Below, piece by piece: positions 45,272-55,395 of a stretch of 64,000 nucleotides of DNA. A program made the translations under genes and the position numbers. The stretch covers positions 142,124 to 206,123 of the forward strand of contig NZ_MPHK01000002.1 in the NCBI RefSeq assembly GCF_001957135.1, read 5' to 3'. The notes below the pieces were generated by a model. It was given only the letters and a program-made list of their open reading frames with translations. It was not told the DNA's origin and made no database searches. Within the stretch, counting starts at the first letter, position 1; every line of letters starts with the position of its first letter. Source of the stretch: Shewanella sp. UCD-KL21. GTDB lineage: Bacteria > Pseudomonadota > Gammaproteobacteria > Enterobacterales > Shewanellaceae.

Positions 45272-46921
45272 ATGACCAAAAACGACCGCATAGCACAAGC
45301 ATCAGAGGCAAGTCTTCTGCGTATTTTTACCGTACCAGAAGACGCCGACTCAACCTTAAGCATTATCGAGCAGAAACTTTCTGAAGACTTAGCGGGCTTT
45401 TTAGGTAAGAGTATTGCGGCATTAGAAAAGCCATTATCACTTATTGAAACTGACTTTAAAGCGTTTCAAATTCCTGACTCGCCTCGTTTTGTGTCTGATT
45501 ATACCGACGAAATAATGCAAAACTTGGTCGCACACTCGGTACATACCTCGGCGCCGAGCTTCATCGGTCATATGACATCAGCGCTGCCCTACTTTGTTTT
45601 ACCCTTGTCTAAAATGATGGTGGGCTTGAACCAGAACTTAGTCAAAATCGAAACATCTAAAGCCTTTACCCCACTAGAGCGCCAAGTTTTGGGGATGATG
45701 CACCACTTAATTTACAGCCAAGACACTGACTTTTATGAGCAATGGATGCACAGCGCTGATTACTCCCTTGGCGCATTTTGTTCTGGCGGCACGGTGGCCA
45801 ATATCACCGCATTATGGATAGCACGAAACCAGTTACTAAAAGCTGATGGTAATTTTAAAGGCATTAACCGTGAAGGATTACCCAAAGCATTAAAACACTA
45901 TGGATATGATGATTTAGCCATCTTAGTGTCTGAGCGCGGTCATTACTCAATTGGTAAAACCGCTGACTTACTGGGTATTGGTCGTGACAACATCATCAGT
46001 ATCCCCACCACAGCGGACAATAAAGTCGATGTAGCAGCCATGCGTCAAACCGCATTAAAGCTCGCTAAAGACAATATTAAGGTGATGGCTATTGTCGGTG
46101 TTGCAGGCACCACCGAAACCGGTAATATTGACCCACTGGTTGAACTTGCAACACTTGCAAGTGAACTCCAATGCCACTTTCATGTTGATGCCGCTTGGGG
46201 CGGCGCCAGTTTACTGTCGAACAAATACCGCTATTTACTCGATGGTATTGAATTAGCCGACTCGGTCACTATTGATGCCCACAAACAAATGTACGTGCCT
46301 ATGGGCGCCGGCATGGTGTTATTTAAAGACCCAGAGCTTGCCCACGCCATTGCCCATCATGCCGAGTATATTTTGCGAGTTGGCTCTAAAGATTTAGGAA
46401 GTCAAACCCTTGAAGGCTCCCGGCCTGGCATGGCAATGCTAGTGCATGCTTGTTTACAGATCATTGGCGGCGACGGTTATGAGATTTTAATCAACAACGG
46501 CCTAGAAATGGCCCGATATTTCGCATCACATATTGCTGCAGATGAAAATTTTGAGCTTATCACAGAGCCTGAATTATGTATTTTAACTTACCGTTACGTG
46601 CCTAAGACTGTTCAACTAACAATTGATAAAGCATTAGCCAATGGTGATGTAAATACTGTAGAGCGCTGTAATTACTTGCTTGACCGCTTAACCCGCTTTA
46701 TTCAAAAGCACCAACGTGAACAAGGTAAATCATTTGTCTCACGTACCAGAATAAAACCAGCAAAATACCACCGTGAAATCGTCACGGTATTTAGAGTGGT
46801 ATTAGCAAACCCGCTTACTACCCATGAAATTTTACATGATGTATTAACCGAACAAGCCGAAATTGCCAAATTGGATAACGAGTTTTTACCGCAGTTATTA
46901 GCCATAGCAAAAGCTTACTGA
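45272..46921 (+). CDS. panP: PLP-dependent aspartate 1-decarboxylase (PanP-type)
   Basis: A 549-aa group II PLP decarboxylase. FHVDAAWGG (about residues 305-313) holds the PLP-nitrogen-binding Asp, and DAHKQMYVPMG (about 332-342) the Schiff-base Lys; CSGGTVANITAL is the phosphate-binding region. The long N-terminus and overall build match the Vibrio/Shewanella PanP group, which makes beta-alanine from aspartate for pantothenate synthesis in bacteria lacking PanD. A glutamate decarboxylase activity cannot be excluded. The upstream SD is weak. Confidence 0.85.
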   Translation: MTKNDRIAQASEASLLRIFTVPEDADSTLSIIEQKLSEDLAGFLGKSIAALEKPLSLIETDFKAFQIPDSPRFVSDYTDEIMQNLVAHSVHTSAPSFIGHMTSALPYFVLPLSKMMVGLNQNLVKIETSKAFTPLERQVLGMMHHLIYSQDTDFYEQWMHSADYSLGAFCSGGTVANITALWIARNQLLKADGNFKGINREGLPKALKHYGYDDLAILVSERGHYSIGKTADLLGIGRDNIISIPTTADNKVDVAAMRQTALKLAKDNIKVMAIVGVAGTTETGNIDPLVELATLASELQCHFHVDAAWGGASLLSNKYRYLLDGIELADSVTIDAHKQMYVPMGAGMVLFKDPELAHAIAHHAEYILRVGSKDLGSQTLEGSRPGMAMLVHACLQIIGGDGYEILINNGLEMARYFASHIAADENFELITEPELCILTYRYVPKTVQLTIDKALANGDVNTVERCNYLLDRLTRFIQKHQREQGKSFVSRTRIKPAKYHREIVTVFRVVLANPLTTHEILHDVLTEQAEIAKLDNEFLPQLLAIAKAY

Positions 46922-46957
46922 TTAATTTTACCTGCAAGTGACCTAACCAATAAAATT

Positions 46958-46982
46958 AGCCCACATCAAGTGGGCTTATTTA
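46958..46982 (+). terminator. Terminator of panP
   Basis: AGCCCAC / GTGGGCT with a 5-nt loop and a T-rich tail, 36 nt after the stop. Confidence 0.75.
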
Positions 46983-47525
46983 TGGGTCTTTGTTCGTCTT
47001 TGTGTGGAATATTTATTTAAAATACAGCAACGAACAAGCTTTCTTGTTTTAGAAACCTCATCATAAATAGGTACCCTCATTATCAATTAGAGTAACAATG
47101 TACTCTGCTGGCTTTAAACCAAATAGCTGAAGTCGCGCTCCCAAAAAGCAACGGTTAAACCAGTACCACTTAACAACTGACATCTGCAGCGCACTATTTT
47201 TGATGACCGATTCGCCATTTTTGAATTAGCTCAATAAAGTAACAAGTTAAATGTTCAATTGTTGTAATAGAGCGTGCTTTCCCAACTTATCTTTTGAGAT
47301 AACAAATTAAGCGGCTCCTCAAACCTCACAACAGGCATTGCTAGGACTACTGCAATAGTTTTCAAGGTAAATTAACCGCCTAGTACACAGCTCCGATAAG
47401 GCATATTTATAAGCTCTTAATTCATATTAATCAGCATCATGAGCTATTCACGCAGGGAGACTACTTTAACGGTTTAATCAACTAAAAAGCACTAAATCGG
47501 CTGTATTTAGCCAGAAAGTCTCTTT
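46983..47525. other. Gene-free boundary before the pectin locus
   Basis: About 540 bp in which I find no ORF, RNA or mobile-element remnant. It separates panP from the convergent CE12 gene; a short GGCT / AGCC hairpin near 47500 might end the CE12 transcript. Confidence 0.5.
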
Positions 47526-48347
47526 CTAGTTTATCGTAATGCCAATTTGCGCAGAGTTATCTATTTCCGTTGGCGCGGACAAGTTTAAATGCTTGGGATC
47601 TGGCTTTCTTAGGTGATTTACTAATGGATGGTCAATTTCACGAAGCTTGGCTAACACTAATTGCGCAACTTCTCGTGCACCTAATTCATTTAAATGGGTA
47701 TTGTCTGTGACACCATTGGGGTAATTAGGATGAACATTAGCAGCTAGGTGCATAAATCGCATCGCTGAACCTGCATCTTCCAAAGATTGAAAATACGCTT
47801 GGGTTACTCGCTCCATATCAATAAAATCAACTTGTGTCTCTTTTGCTACCCTTCTGACTAAATCGGCATAAATGGGGTGAGTATCTTTTATTTTGCCTTG
47901 CTCATCAAAATTACGACGAGTGATCGGTGTCATCAACAGCGGCAACCCTCGACGTTCTCGAACGTCGTTGATAAACTGGGTTAAGTTGGTGACAAATTCA
48001 TCAGGTGGTGTATATCTATCTAGTTTATGTTTTGATTGATCATTATGCCCAAATTGAATAATCACAATATCATTGATTTTAAGTTGTTCAATTACGCCTT
48101 GCCAACGTAATTCGCTGATAAAGGTACGAGTACTTCGACCATTTTTAGCCCGATTATCCACTACAATAGTTTCATCAAAAAAAGTGCTAAACGGCATTCC
48201 CCAGCCAGTTTCTGGGTAATCTTTTATATCTTTGATCGACATGGTTGAATCACCTGCCATGTACACATGCATTGGCAGCTCATTAGCAAGTACTGTCATA
48301 GGACTCAAAAACAGCATGCCTCGCAATAAATATTTTACATATCCCAT
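47526..48347 (-). CDS. Rhamnogalacturonan acetylesterase (SGNH hydrolase, CE12)
   Basis: A 273-aa secreted esterase. A signal peptide (MGYVKYLLRGMLFLSP...VLA) precedes an SGNH domain with the nucleophile in AGDSTMS (Ser about 34), the GHNDQ block (about 99-103) and the catalytic DNTHLNELG near residue 215. It removes acetyl groups from rhamnogalacturonan, opening pectin to lyases. I chose the ATG with AGGAGA 5 nt upstream. It is transcribed away from the TonB-receptor gene, with three palindromic operators between them. Confidence 0.9.
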   Translation of the reverse strand: MGYVKYLLRGMLFLSPMTVLANELPMHVYMAGDSTMSIKDIKDYPETGWGMPFSTFFDETIVVDNRAKNGRSTRTFISELRWQGVIEQLKINDIVIIQFGHNDQSKHKLDRYTPPDEFVTNLTQFINDVRERRGLPLLMTPITRRNFDEQGKIKDTHPIYADLVRRVAKETQVDFIDMERVTQAYFQSLEDAGSAMRFMHLAANVHPNYPNGVTDNTHLNELGAREVAQLVLAKLREIDHPLVNHLRKPDPKHLNLSAPTEIDNSAQIGITIN

Positions 48348-48834
48348 AGTGTCTCCTACTATGCCAGCTCGTACAAAGACCATCTAACGTCTGTGTGTTA
48401 CAGCCCTTTAAGTGGTGCTGCTCTGCCCAAAGCTGGCGCCTAATACCAGCGACTAATACTGCTATTTTCATCAAAGGAAAAATGGTTAGCAATACTTATC
48501 CCAACAACCAATCAATGATTGCAATGTTCAAAAAATCAACGCTAATTGTTTTGTTTCCCAACAGATTGACTTGTAAAGCAACCAAACGACCTGTTTCAAA
48601 GCCCCAGAAGCAACTCGATCGACAATACTTTTTTATTAATCGATATGGCGAACTTTTAATTGCTAGTAGCTAGCCTAATACAATGCTTTAAATCCAATAT
48701 TGGCATTCCCTTCACCATGTATTTACCCAACTAATAAATATTCATCTTTAAATATTTAGTAATGCATCACATTAAGTGGCAATAAAACCAATACATAAAA
48801 CTCTTCGTGATGTTTAATTATACTAGCGCCAATC

Positions 48835-48848
48835 TGCCACCGGTGGCA
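48835..48848. promoter_or_regulatory. Palindromic operator, copy 1
   Basis: TGCCACCGGTGGCA, a perfect 14-bp palindrome with the central CCGG/ACCGGT typical of LacI-family operators. It lies about 490 bp from the CE12 start and 385 bp from the receptor start. Confidence 0.7.
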
Positions 48849-49001
48849 ATAGTTTATTTCCCATTCGTTTAAAAACTGAGATTTTTTCGTTTAAACCACC
48901 ACAAGCCCGATAAACACCTAACGAACAACGACAACCTAAAAACAAGTACAAAGTTTAAACAATTATTTGACAATTGATTCTACAAGGGCTAATTTCACTA
49001 A

Positions 49002-49015
49002 TGCCACCGGTGGCA
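49002..49015. promoter_or_regulatory. Palindromic operator, copy 2
   Basis: An exact second copy of TGCCACCGGTGGCA, about 205 bp before the receptor start codon. Confidence 0.75.
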
Positions 49016-49114
49016 GGATTCGGAACAAAAACAAACAAACCATTAACATTAAATTGACATTTTAAATACTAGCCTGTTATTTTTAAATACGAATTGGGGA
49101 ATTCAAACTACATT

Positions 49115-49128
49115 TGCCACCGGTAGCA
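49115..49128. promoter_or_regulatory. Palindromic operator, copy 3
   Basis: TGCCACCGGTAGCA, one mismatch to the others. It lies 91 bp before the receptor start codon, where it would overlap the promoter or early leader. Confidence 0.72.
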
Positions 49129-49219
49129 GGGGGAGATGTTAACAAATAGACTACTACTTGATGACATTACATCTATCGGATCAAAAAGACCTACATATTA
49201 TAATTATTGGGGAAATATT

Positions 49220-52200
49220 ATGAAGCAACGACATAAATTCAAACTCAACAGCTTGCTCTCATGCATGTTGTTAGCTGGCGCCTTACCAGCAGTATATGCA
49301 GCTGAACCAGAAGAAACAGTTGAAGTTGAATCGAAAGTCACCACAGCTACAACCGAAGTTGCTGCAGATGAAGCAGAAATTGAAGTAATTAAAGTCAGTG
49401 GCTATAGAAGCAGTATTAACGCAGCATTGTTATCAAAACGTGCCGCTGTAGGTAGCAAAGAAACCATTATCGCAGAAGATATTGGTAAATTCCCCGACTT
49501 GAATGTGGCAGACTCGCTTTCACGCATCCCAGGTATCGCCATTGAAGAGGATGCCGGTGAAGGGCGCCAAATCACAGTTCGTGGTTTAGGTTCTCGCTAT
49601 GTAAAAACCACTATTAACGGTATGGAATCGGCTTCTGCAGGTGCTGCAACCGATGCTGCAGGTGGTTCAAATAAATCTCGTGCATTTGATTTTAACGTCT
49701 TTGCCTCTGAACTATTTACCCAAATTGACGTTTATAAAACTTCTTCTGCAGAGTTAGAAGATGGCGGTATTTCAGGTAATGTGAACTTGCAGACCGCCCG
49801 CCCTTTCCAGTATGACGATACTCAATTTGCTTATAACGTTAATGCTAGTTACAACGATGCTGCTGAAGAGTTCTCACCACGAGTCAGCTTTATGGCCAGT
49901 AAAAACTGGAATGACACCTTTGGTGGTCTGGTGTCAGTGGCTTATTCCAAAAATAAAGTACAAAGTGAAGGTGCTACTACCGTTCGCTGGACAGTGAACA
50001 ATCCATTATATGTTGAGGATGGCGCATCAATTAGCGAAGGCGGTAGTAACTACCTCACCGCGAAACCCAAAACCGTGATGATGGAAAATGGTAACTACAC
50101 CAATGAAAACATGAATGGCTTATATCTACCACGTATTCCACGTTACTCGATTTTTTCGAAAGAACAAGAACGCTTAGGTGTTACAGCAGCATTACAATTT
50201 GCTCCCACCGACAACTTTGAAATGCAACTCGATATCTTGCATGCCGATCTCAATACCACTATGGATGAATACGAGTACTCGGTATTGCTGCGCGATCAAA
50301 AAAATATTGTCCCAGAAAATCTTTATATCGACGCCAACAACACCATTGTTGCAGGCTCATTTTCCGATGCAATTATACGCTCAGAAGCCCGTCAAGATGA
50401 ATCAGAATCAAATTTTGACCAAGTCACTTTAGGTGGTGACTGGCAAATTAATGACAGCATGCGTTTAACCTTTATGCTGGGTAAAGGTCAGTCTGATTTA
50501 GAAGTGCCTCATTCACGCACATTTGCGCTAGATAGCACAGGTTCAACGGTAGCTTACAGTTATGATAACTCGATCAATCCGTTAGATTTAATCAACAACA
50601 CGGGTGGCGTGGCGCTTAATCAAGGTAGCATGACCACGGGTATCCCATCTTTTGCGTTTGCACCAGGTGCAGCCCCTGGTGGCACTTATACCAAAGAGCA
50701 ACTTGAAGACATGATGATTGATTCAAGCAATTATTCTGTGGGATTAGTTCGTAATCGTGCACAAACTATCGAAAGTGATAATACTAGTTTCAAAATTGAT
50801 TTTGCTTATGACATCAATGATGAGTTGACTTTGAAAGTGGGTGCCAATAAGCGGGTATTTGAAACTGAACAACACGATTATCGTAACGATTGGAAAAACC
50901 TTGATAAAGAAACCAATAAAACTAGCGGTGCTAAAGCAGAAGTTCAAGTTGTCGATTTAGCTGCAGATATTATCGCTGGTGATATCTATGGCACCACATT
51001 AGCAGATTTAGGTGCTCACTTTGGCAATACTTTATCTGTTCCATCCAGTTCAACTCTTCACGGCAGTACTTGGTTAACCCCTGACTACGGCACCATGATG
51101 AACACGTTTTCAAGCTACGACTTTTTTGAAGCAAAAGAAGCCTATAAACGTGCTTATGCGATTAAAGAAGATGTATTTGCTTTGTACGCTCAGCTTGACT
51201 TCAGATATGACATATTTGATAGAGAGCTACGTGGTAACATTGGCCTTCGATATATCGATAATGAAAACACCAGCAGAATTGTTAACTTAGATGACATTTA
51301 TAAAGATGGCTCAACAGCTGGACGTGGTGAAGGTGCTAACTACCCGGGTGGTTACAGATGGCGTAAATCTGTCAGTGAAGGCGATGATATCTTACCTTCA
51401 TTAAACTTGGCCTACGATATAACTGATGATGTTATCTTGCGTTTCAGTTATGCAGAAGCCATTACCCGTGCGAAATTATCTGACTTAAGTTCAGCTATTA
51501 GTGTCAATGTACCCGATGAGCAAGATCCTAGTGCAGAAATCAAACTCGGTGCAGGCCCAACATTAGAACCTTACAAATCTGAACAGTTTGACCTTGGGGT
51601 TGAGTGGTACTTTGCTGAAGAGTCATTGTTAGCTGGTACCGTCTTCTTTAAAGACATCTCAGGTTTAACCAAGGAAAGTAGTGATCAGGTATTAACGGCA
51701 GCGCAGTTAGATGCATTAGGTATCGATATTGGCGATATGGATCCGTCATCAATCACTTGGCAAGTAACCCAACTCACCAATACAGACCCTGAAGACATGT
51801 GGGGTGCTGAATTTATTTACCAGCAACCATTTAGCTTCTTACCTTCGCCATTTGATAACTTAGGCCTGCAAGCGAACTATACCTATATCGACTATACCCG
51901 TGATATTGAAGATCCTTTTTATGGTACTCAGCTAGAGTTAGTTGAAGAGGAAACCTCAAAGAATACTTATAACATAACTCTCTATTACGAAGTCGATGAT
52001 TGGTCAGCACGATTCTCATACAACTTCCGTGAAGGTTACAATAAACAATACCGAAACGAATATGCTGATGAATCAACCTTTGTCCGTGGTTATGAAGATA
52101 AGGAAAAACTCAACTTCTCGGCGCGCTACAACCTGATGGAGAACATGAGCTTATCTTTTGAGGCTATTAACCTTACTAATGAATCTCAAAATCAATGGAA

Positions 52201-52279
52201 TGATATTTATACCCCTCGTCCTTACGAGAACTTAACGACGGGTCGCCAATATCTTGTGGGTCTTCGAGGCTCTTTCTAA
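49220..52279 (+). CDS. TonB-dependent receptor of the pectin locus
   Basis: A 1019-aa outer-membrane receptor. Signal peptide to about VYAAEP, an acidic spacer, a TonB-box-like EIEVIKVSGYR, a plug (about residues 65-190; FPDLNVADSLSRIPGI, ITVRGLGSRYVKTTINGM) and a large barrel ending in ...QYLVGLRGSF. The build is of the TonB-Xanth-Caul type that often imports plant oligosaccharides. Import of oligogalacturonides is inferred from neighbours. GGGGAA lies 6 nt before the ATG; the frame opens 28 codons earlier, just after operator copy 3. Own terminator. Confidence 0.9.
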   Translation: MKQRHKFKLNSLLSCMLLAGALPAVYAAEPEETVEVESKVTTATTEVAADEAEIEVIKVSGYRSSINAALLSKRAAVGSKETIIAEDIGKFPDLNVADSLSRIPGIAIEEDAGEGRQITVRGLGSRYVKTTINGMESASAGAATDAAGGSNKSRAFDFNVFASELFTQIDVYKTSSAELEDGGISGNVNLQTARPFQYDDTQFAYNVNASYNDAAEEFSPRVSFMASKNWNDTFGGLVSVAYSKNKVQSEGATTVRWTVNNPLYVEDGASISEGGSNYLTAKPKTVMMENGNYTNENMNGLYLPRIPRYSIFSKEQERLGVTAALQFAPTDNFEMQLDILHADLNTTMDEYEYSVLLRDQKNIVPENLYIDANNTIVAGSFSDAIIRSEARQDESESNFDQVTLGGDWQINDSMRLTFMLGKGQSDLEVPHSRTFALDSTGSTVAYSYDNSINPLDLINNTGGVALNQGSMTTGIPSFAFAPGAAPGGTYTKEQLEDMMIDSSNYSVGLVRNRAQTIESDNTSFKIDFAYDINDELTLKVGANKRVFETEQHDYRNDWKNLDKETNKTSGAKAEVQVVDLAADIIAGDIYGTTLADLGAHFGNTLSVPSSSTLHGSTWLTPDYGTMMNTFSSYDFFEAKEAYKRAYAIKEDVFALYAQLDFRYDIFDRELRGNIGLRYIDNENTSRIVNLDDIYKDGSTAGRGEGANYPGGYRWRKSVSEGDDILPSLNLAYDITDDVILRFSYAEAITRAKLSDLSSAISVNVPDEQDPSAEIKLGAGPTLEPYKSEQFDLGVEWYFAEESLLAGTVFFKDISGLTKESSDQVLTAAQLDALGIDIGDMDPSSITWQVTQLTNTDPEDMWGAEFIYQQPFSFLPSPFDNLGLQANYTYIDYTRDIEDPFYGTQLELVEEETSKNTYNITLYYEVDDWSARFSYNFREGYNKQYRNEYADESTFVRGYEDKEKLNFSARYNLMENMSLSFEAINLTNESQNQWNDIYTPRPYENLTTGRQYLVGLRGSF

Positions 52280-52293
52280 AGCGCTTCAATTGT

Positions 52294-52326
52294 AAATGGC
52301 ATAAGGAGAATCTTATGCCATTTTTT
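52294..52326 (+). terminator. Terminator of the pectin-locus receptor gene
   Basis: AAATGGCATAAG / CTTATGCCATTT is a perfect 12-bp stem with a 6-nt loop and a T-run, 15 nt after the stop. Confidence 0.95.
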
Positions 52327-52417
52327 CAACACTCACTAAGCGTGCAAATGACCGTTAAAAATTAACAAAATTCAATATCATATTTGTATTCAGATCCCAT
52401 AAAAGGCTCCCTGCGCT

Positions 52418-53719
52418 ATGATGATATTTACCCGTTTTATGTTAATCACCAGCATTATTGCTATTAATCTATTAGCCATACCAATCCATAGCGAACCACT
52501 GCTCTCACTTGAACAGATCAGTGGTTTTGGCATGGACACCCAGGGAGGAGAACACGGCAGTATCATTAAAGTCACCAACACTAACAACCAAGGCGAAGGC
52601 TCCCTAAGGTGGGCGGTTAGCCAACCCGGAAAACGACTCGTGGTATTTGAAGTCGGCGGCGTTATCGACTTACAAAAACAGACACTAAAAATTAATACAC
52701 CTTACTTAACCATTGCCGGTGAAACCGCGCCACCCCCCGGTATTACCTTAATACGCGGTGGCATCAAAATTACCAGCCATGATATTCGTATCCGTCATCT
52801 TGCTGTCAGGCCCGGTGATAATAATGAAGCTAAGCGCTCTGGTTGGGCACCCGATGCCATAGGTGCATCAGGGCGCTCAGCTTATAACATCCACATTGAC
52901 CACTGCTCAGCTACATGGGCAATTGATGAAAACATGTCAGCCTCAGGGCCAAGAGATAAAGGCCACGAATTTACCGCTAAAAAAATCACCTTTAGCAATT
53001 CGATTATTGCTCAAGCCCTCGATAACGCAACCCATAAAAAAGGTAAGCATTCAAAGGGATTACTCATTCATGATTTTATTGAAGATATTGCCATCATCGG
53101 CAACTTATTTGCCCATAACGACAGGCGCAACCCTTACTTTAAAGGAAGTAGCAGCGGCGTGGTAGTAAACAATCTAATGTATAACTTGGGTAATGCTGCC
53201 GTACAGCTGGGATTTGTTAATGATGAATTCACACATAGCGCTTTTGAGCCTGATAACCCCAAAGTGACGGTGATTGGTAATAAGCTTATTTATGGCAATA
53301 GTAGTTACTCCGACTTGCCGTTAGTGGCTTATCAAGGCAATGTGTTTATGCAAGATAATCAAGTGATCAACTTGGACGGAGAGCCCATGCCACAAGTACA
53401 TGGGGCAATTAATCTGTTAAGTGCGCCCCCACTATGGCCCAATGGGTTAATCGCTATACCTGTTAAGACACTGGAAGATCGCATTCTGGCACAGGTAGGT
53501 GCACGTCCATGGGATCGAGACCCCATTGATCAACGCATCATCAACTCGGTTAAACAGCGCGGCGGCAACATTATCGACAGCCAAAATGAGGTTGGCGGTT
53601 ACCCAAACTATGCTACAACCCATCGCAGCTTAACAGTGCCTGACAATAACCAAAATACTGAGGCTATTCGCCAGTGGTTATTAACTTTTACCAAAGTAAA
53701 TGAGTATGTTAGTCCTTAA
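52418..53719 (+). CDS. Pectate lyase, PL1-type
   Basis: A 433-aa secreted lyase with a signal peptide (about residues 1-25) and a right-handed parallel beta-helix. Visible PL1 segments are FEVGGVIDLQKQTLKI, ISHDIRIRHLAVRPGD (RIRHL...R region), IHIDHCSATWAIDEN and NVMYNLGN-like VVNNLMYNLGNAAVQ. It would cut polygalacturonate by beta-elimination, giving 4,5-unsaturated ends. The substrate preference is not certain. There are two adjacent ATGs and no strong Shine-Dalgarno. It sits between terminator and operator copy 4. Confidence 0.85.
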   Translation: MMIFTRFMLITSIIAINLLAIPIHSEPLLSLEQISGFGMDTQGGEHGSIIKVTNTNNQGEGSLRWAVSQPGKRLVVFEVGGVIDLQKQTLKINTPYLTIAGETAPPPGITLIRGGIKITSHDIRIRHLAVRPGDNNEAKRSGWAPDAIGASGRSAYNIHIDHCSATWAIDENMSASGPRDKGHEFTAKKITFSNSIIAQALDNATHKKGKHSKGLLIHDFIEDIAIIGNLFAHNDRRNPYFKGSSSGVVVNNLMYNLGNAAVQLGFVNDEFTHSAFEPDNPKVTVIGNKLIYGNSSYSDLPLVAYQGNVFMQDNQVINLDGEPMPQVHGAINLLSAPPLWPNGLIAIPVKTLEDRILAQVGARPWDRDPIDQRIINSVKQRGGNIIDSQNEVGGYPNYATTHRSLTVPDNNQNTEAIRQWLLTFTKVNEYVSP

Positions 53720-53786
53720 AAAGCATCGCCATATTCACTTTATTGACACTGTCATTGCGTTTTAAATATTATGAATCAAAAAACGT

Positions 53787-53800
53787 TGCCACCGGTGGCA
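53787..53800. promoter_or_regulatory. Palindromic operator, copy 4
   Basis: TGCCACCGGTGGCA, an exact copy, 83 bp before the GH28 start codon. It suggests that the GH28-to-CE8 run has its own promoter under the same regulator. Confidence 0.75.
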
Positions 53801-53882
53801 GTGTTTGTTAATGTGTGACCAAGTTCAAATAATATTGATTAACATCCGCTAAGCAAAACGATGTAAATAGGTTAGAGGAAAT

Positions 53883-55361
53883 ATGAATAACAACAGAAGA
53901 ACCATGCTTAAAGCGCTCAGCGCTTGCACATTACTTTCTGCCGCAAAGACTCCGCTAGCATTAGCAAGCAGCTTAATGGCTAAGCAAACGGTTACCCCAC
54001 CAGCGTCAGCAGCAAACGACTGGCAGCAAGCAGCACAAATTCGCCAAAGTATCGTCGTGCCACAATTTGCTGATAACCTATTTAATATTACTGATTTTGG
54101 CGCAGTTAATGATGATAAAACACTTTGTACCAGCGCTATTAATAATGCCATCAAAGCCTGCAATAAAGCTGGCGGTGGGCGCGTATTAGTGCCACAAGGC
54201 AGCTTTAAAACCGGTGCAATTCATTTACTTTCCAATGTGGAGCTGCATTTACATCAACACGCCACCTTGAGCTTTAGCACAAATCCAAATGATTACTTAC
54301 CGGCGGTTTTAACCCGTTGGGAAGGTATGGAAATGATGGGCTATTCGCCACTGATTTATGCTTACCGTCAGCGCAATATCGCCATCACAGGTAAAGGGAC
54401 TTTACAAGGCAATGCCAGTGATGAAGTTTGGTGGCCTTGGAAAGGCCCCCACAAAGAAAAGCACTGGCAATTGATTGCTGGACAAGACCAAAAAACTGCC
54501 CGTAAACAATTGATGCTTGATGCAGAAAACGCCGTACCGGTTGCCGATCGTCACTACGGCGATGGCGCTTATTTACGTCCACCCTTTATCCAACCTTATG
54601 AATGCCAGCAAGTGCTGATCCAAGGGGTTACCATTAAAAACTCGCCATTTTGGTTAGTCAATCCTGTTTTGTGCAACAAGGTTACCATTACTGAGGTGTC
54701 TTTTTTAAGTCACGGTCCTAACTCTGATGGTTGCAACCCAGAAAGCTGCGATCATGTATTAATTGAAAACTGTATCTTTGACACCGGCGATGACTGTATT
54801 GCCATCAAGTCTGGCCGTAATGCTGACGGTAGACGCATTAATATTCCTAGCCAAAATATCGTGATTGCCAATAACTACATGCACGCCGGTCATGGTGGTG
54901 TTGTTATGGGCAGTGAAATATCTGGCGGGGTAAATAATGTATTTGTTGAAAACTGCACCATGGATAGCCCAGATCTTGAACGAGCTATCCGTATCAAAAC
55001 CAACTCAATTCGCGGCGGGCTGATAGAACATATCCGCATTCGCAATATCAAAGTCGGCACAGTTAAAAACGCCATCGTAATTAATTTTTATTATGAAGAA
55101 GGCGATATTGGCAAGTTCGATCCGGTAGTACGTGATATCCACATTGAAAATCTTGTGTGCGACAAAGTGCTGAGCAAAGCGCTTTATCTACGCGGTTTTG
55201 AGCGCGCTCCCATTGGGGCAATGTCTCTTAACCATTGTCATTTCAATCAAGTTGCAGAACCGTCGATTGTCGAAAATATCAATGATCTCTCCATAAACGA
55301 TGTCAGCATCAATGGTAAGCAGATCAGCGCTAAATCGCTATTAAATCGAACTTTAAGCTAA
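53883..55361 (+). CDS. Polygalacturonase, glycoside hydrolase family 28, Tat-exported
   Basis: A 492-aa GH28 enzyme. The N-terminus NNNRRTMLKALSACTLL is a twin-arginine signal, so it is exported folded. The catalytic core is NSD (residues 280-282), GDD (302-304) with CIAIKSG after it, GHGG (His337) and RIKT (about 371-374), the full GH28 set. PFWLVNPVLCNKVTI before them is typical of exo-acting bacterial members, so it is likely an exopolygalacturonase; a rhamnogalacturonan hydrolase is possible. GAGGAAAT precedes the ATG. It opens a run of co-directional genes. Confidence 0.9.
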   Translation: MNNNRRTMLKALSACTLLSAAKTPLALASSLMAKQTVTPPASAANDWQQAAQIRQSIVVPQFADNLFNITDFGAVNDDKTLCTSAINNAIKACNKAGGGRVLVPQGSFKTGAIHLLSNVELHLHQHATLSFSTNPNDYLPAVLTRWEGMEMMGYSPLIYAYRQRNIAITGKGTLQGNASDEVWWPWKGPHKEKHWQLIAGQDQKTARKQLMLDAENAVPVADRHYGDGAYLRPPFIQPYECQQVLIQGVTIKNSPFWLVNPVLCNKVTITEVSFLSHGPNSDGCNPESCDHVLIENCIFDTGDDCIAIKSGRNADGRRINIPSQNIVIANNYMHAGHGGVVMGSEISGGVNNVFVENCTMDSPDLERAIRIKTNSIRGGLIEHIRIRNIKVGTVKNAIVINFYYEEGDIGKFDPVVRDIHIENLVCDKVLSKALYLRGFERAPIGAMSLNHCHFNQVAEPSIVENINDLSINDVSINGKQISAKSLLNRTLS

Positions 55362-55395
55362 TGGCACAGCCATATTATTGTTGAAGGAACTATTA

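Larger units (their letters stand above)
48348..49219. other. Regulatory region between the CE12 and receptor genes
   Basis: About 870 bp without a supported gene. It carries three TGCCACCGGTGGCA-type palindromes (48835, 49002, 49115). A 92-codon plus-strand frame at 48395 has no recognisable features and I do not call it. The region must hold divergent promoters for the pectin genes. Confidence 0.6.

Noticed and set aside
48395..48673. 92-codon plus-strand frame upstream of the pectin receptor gene
   Set aside because: No motif, biased composition, overlap with the regulatory region and no ribosome-binding site.
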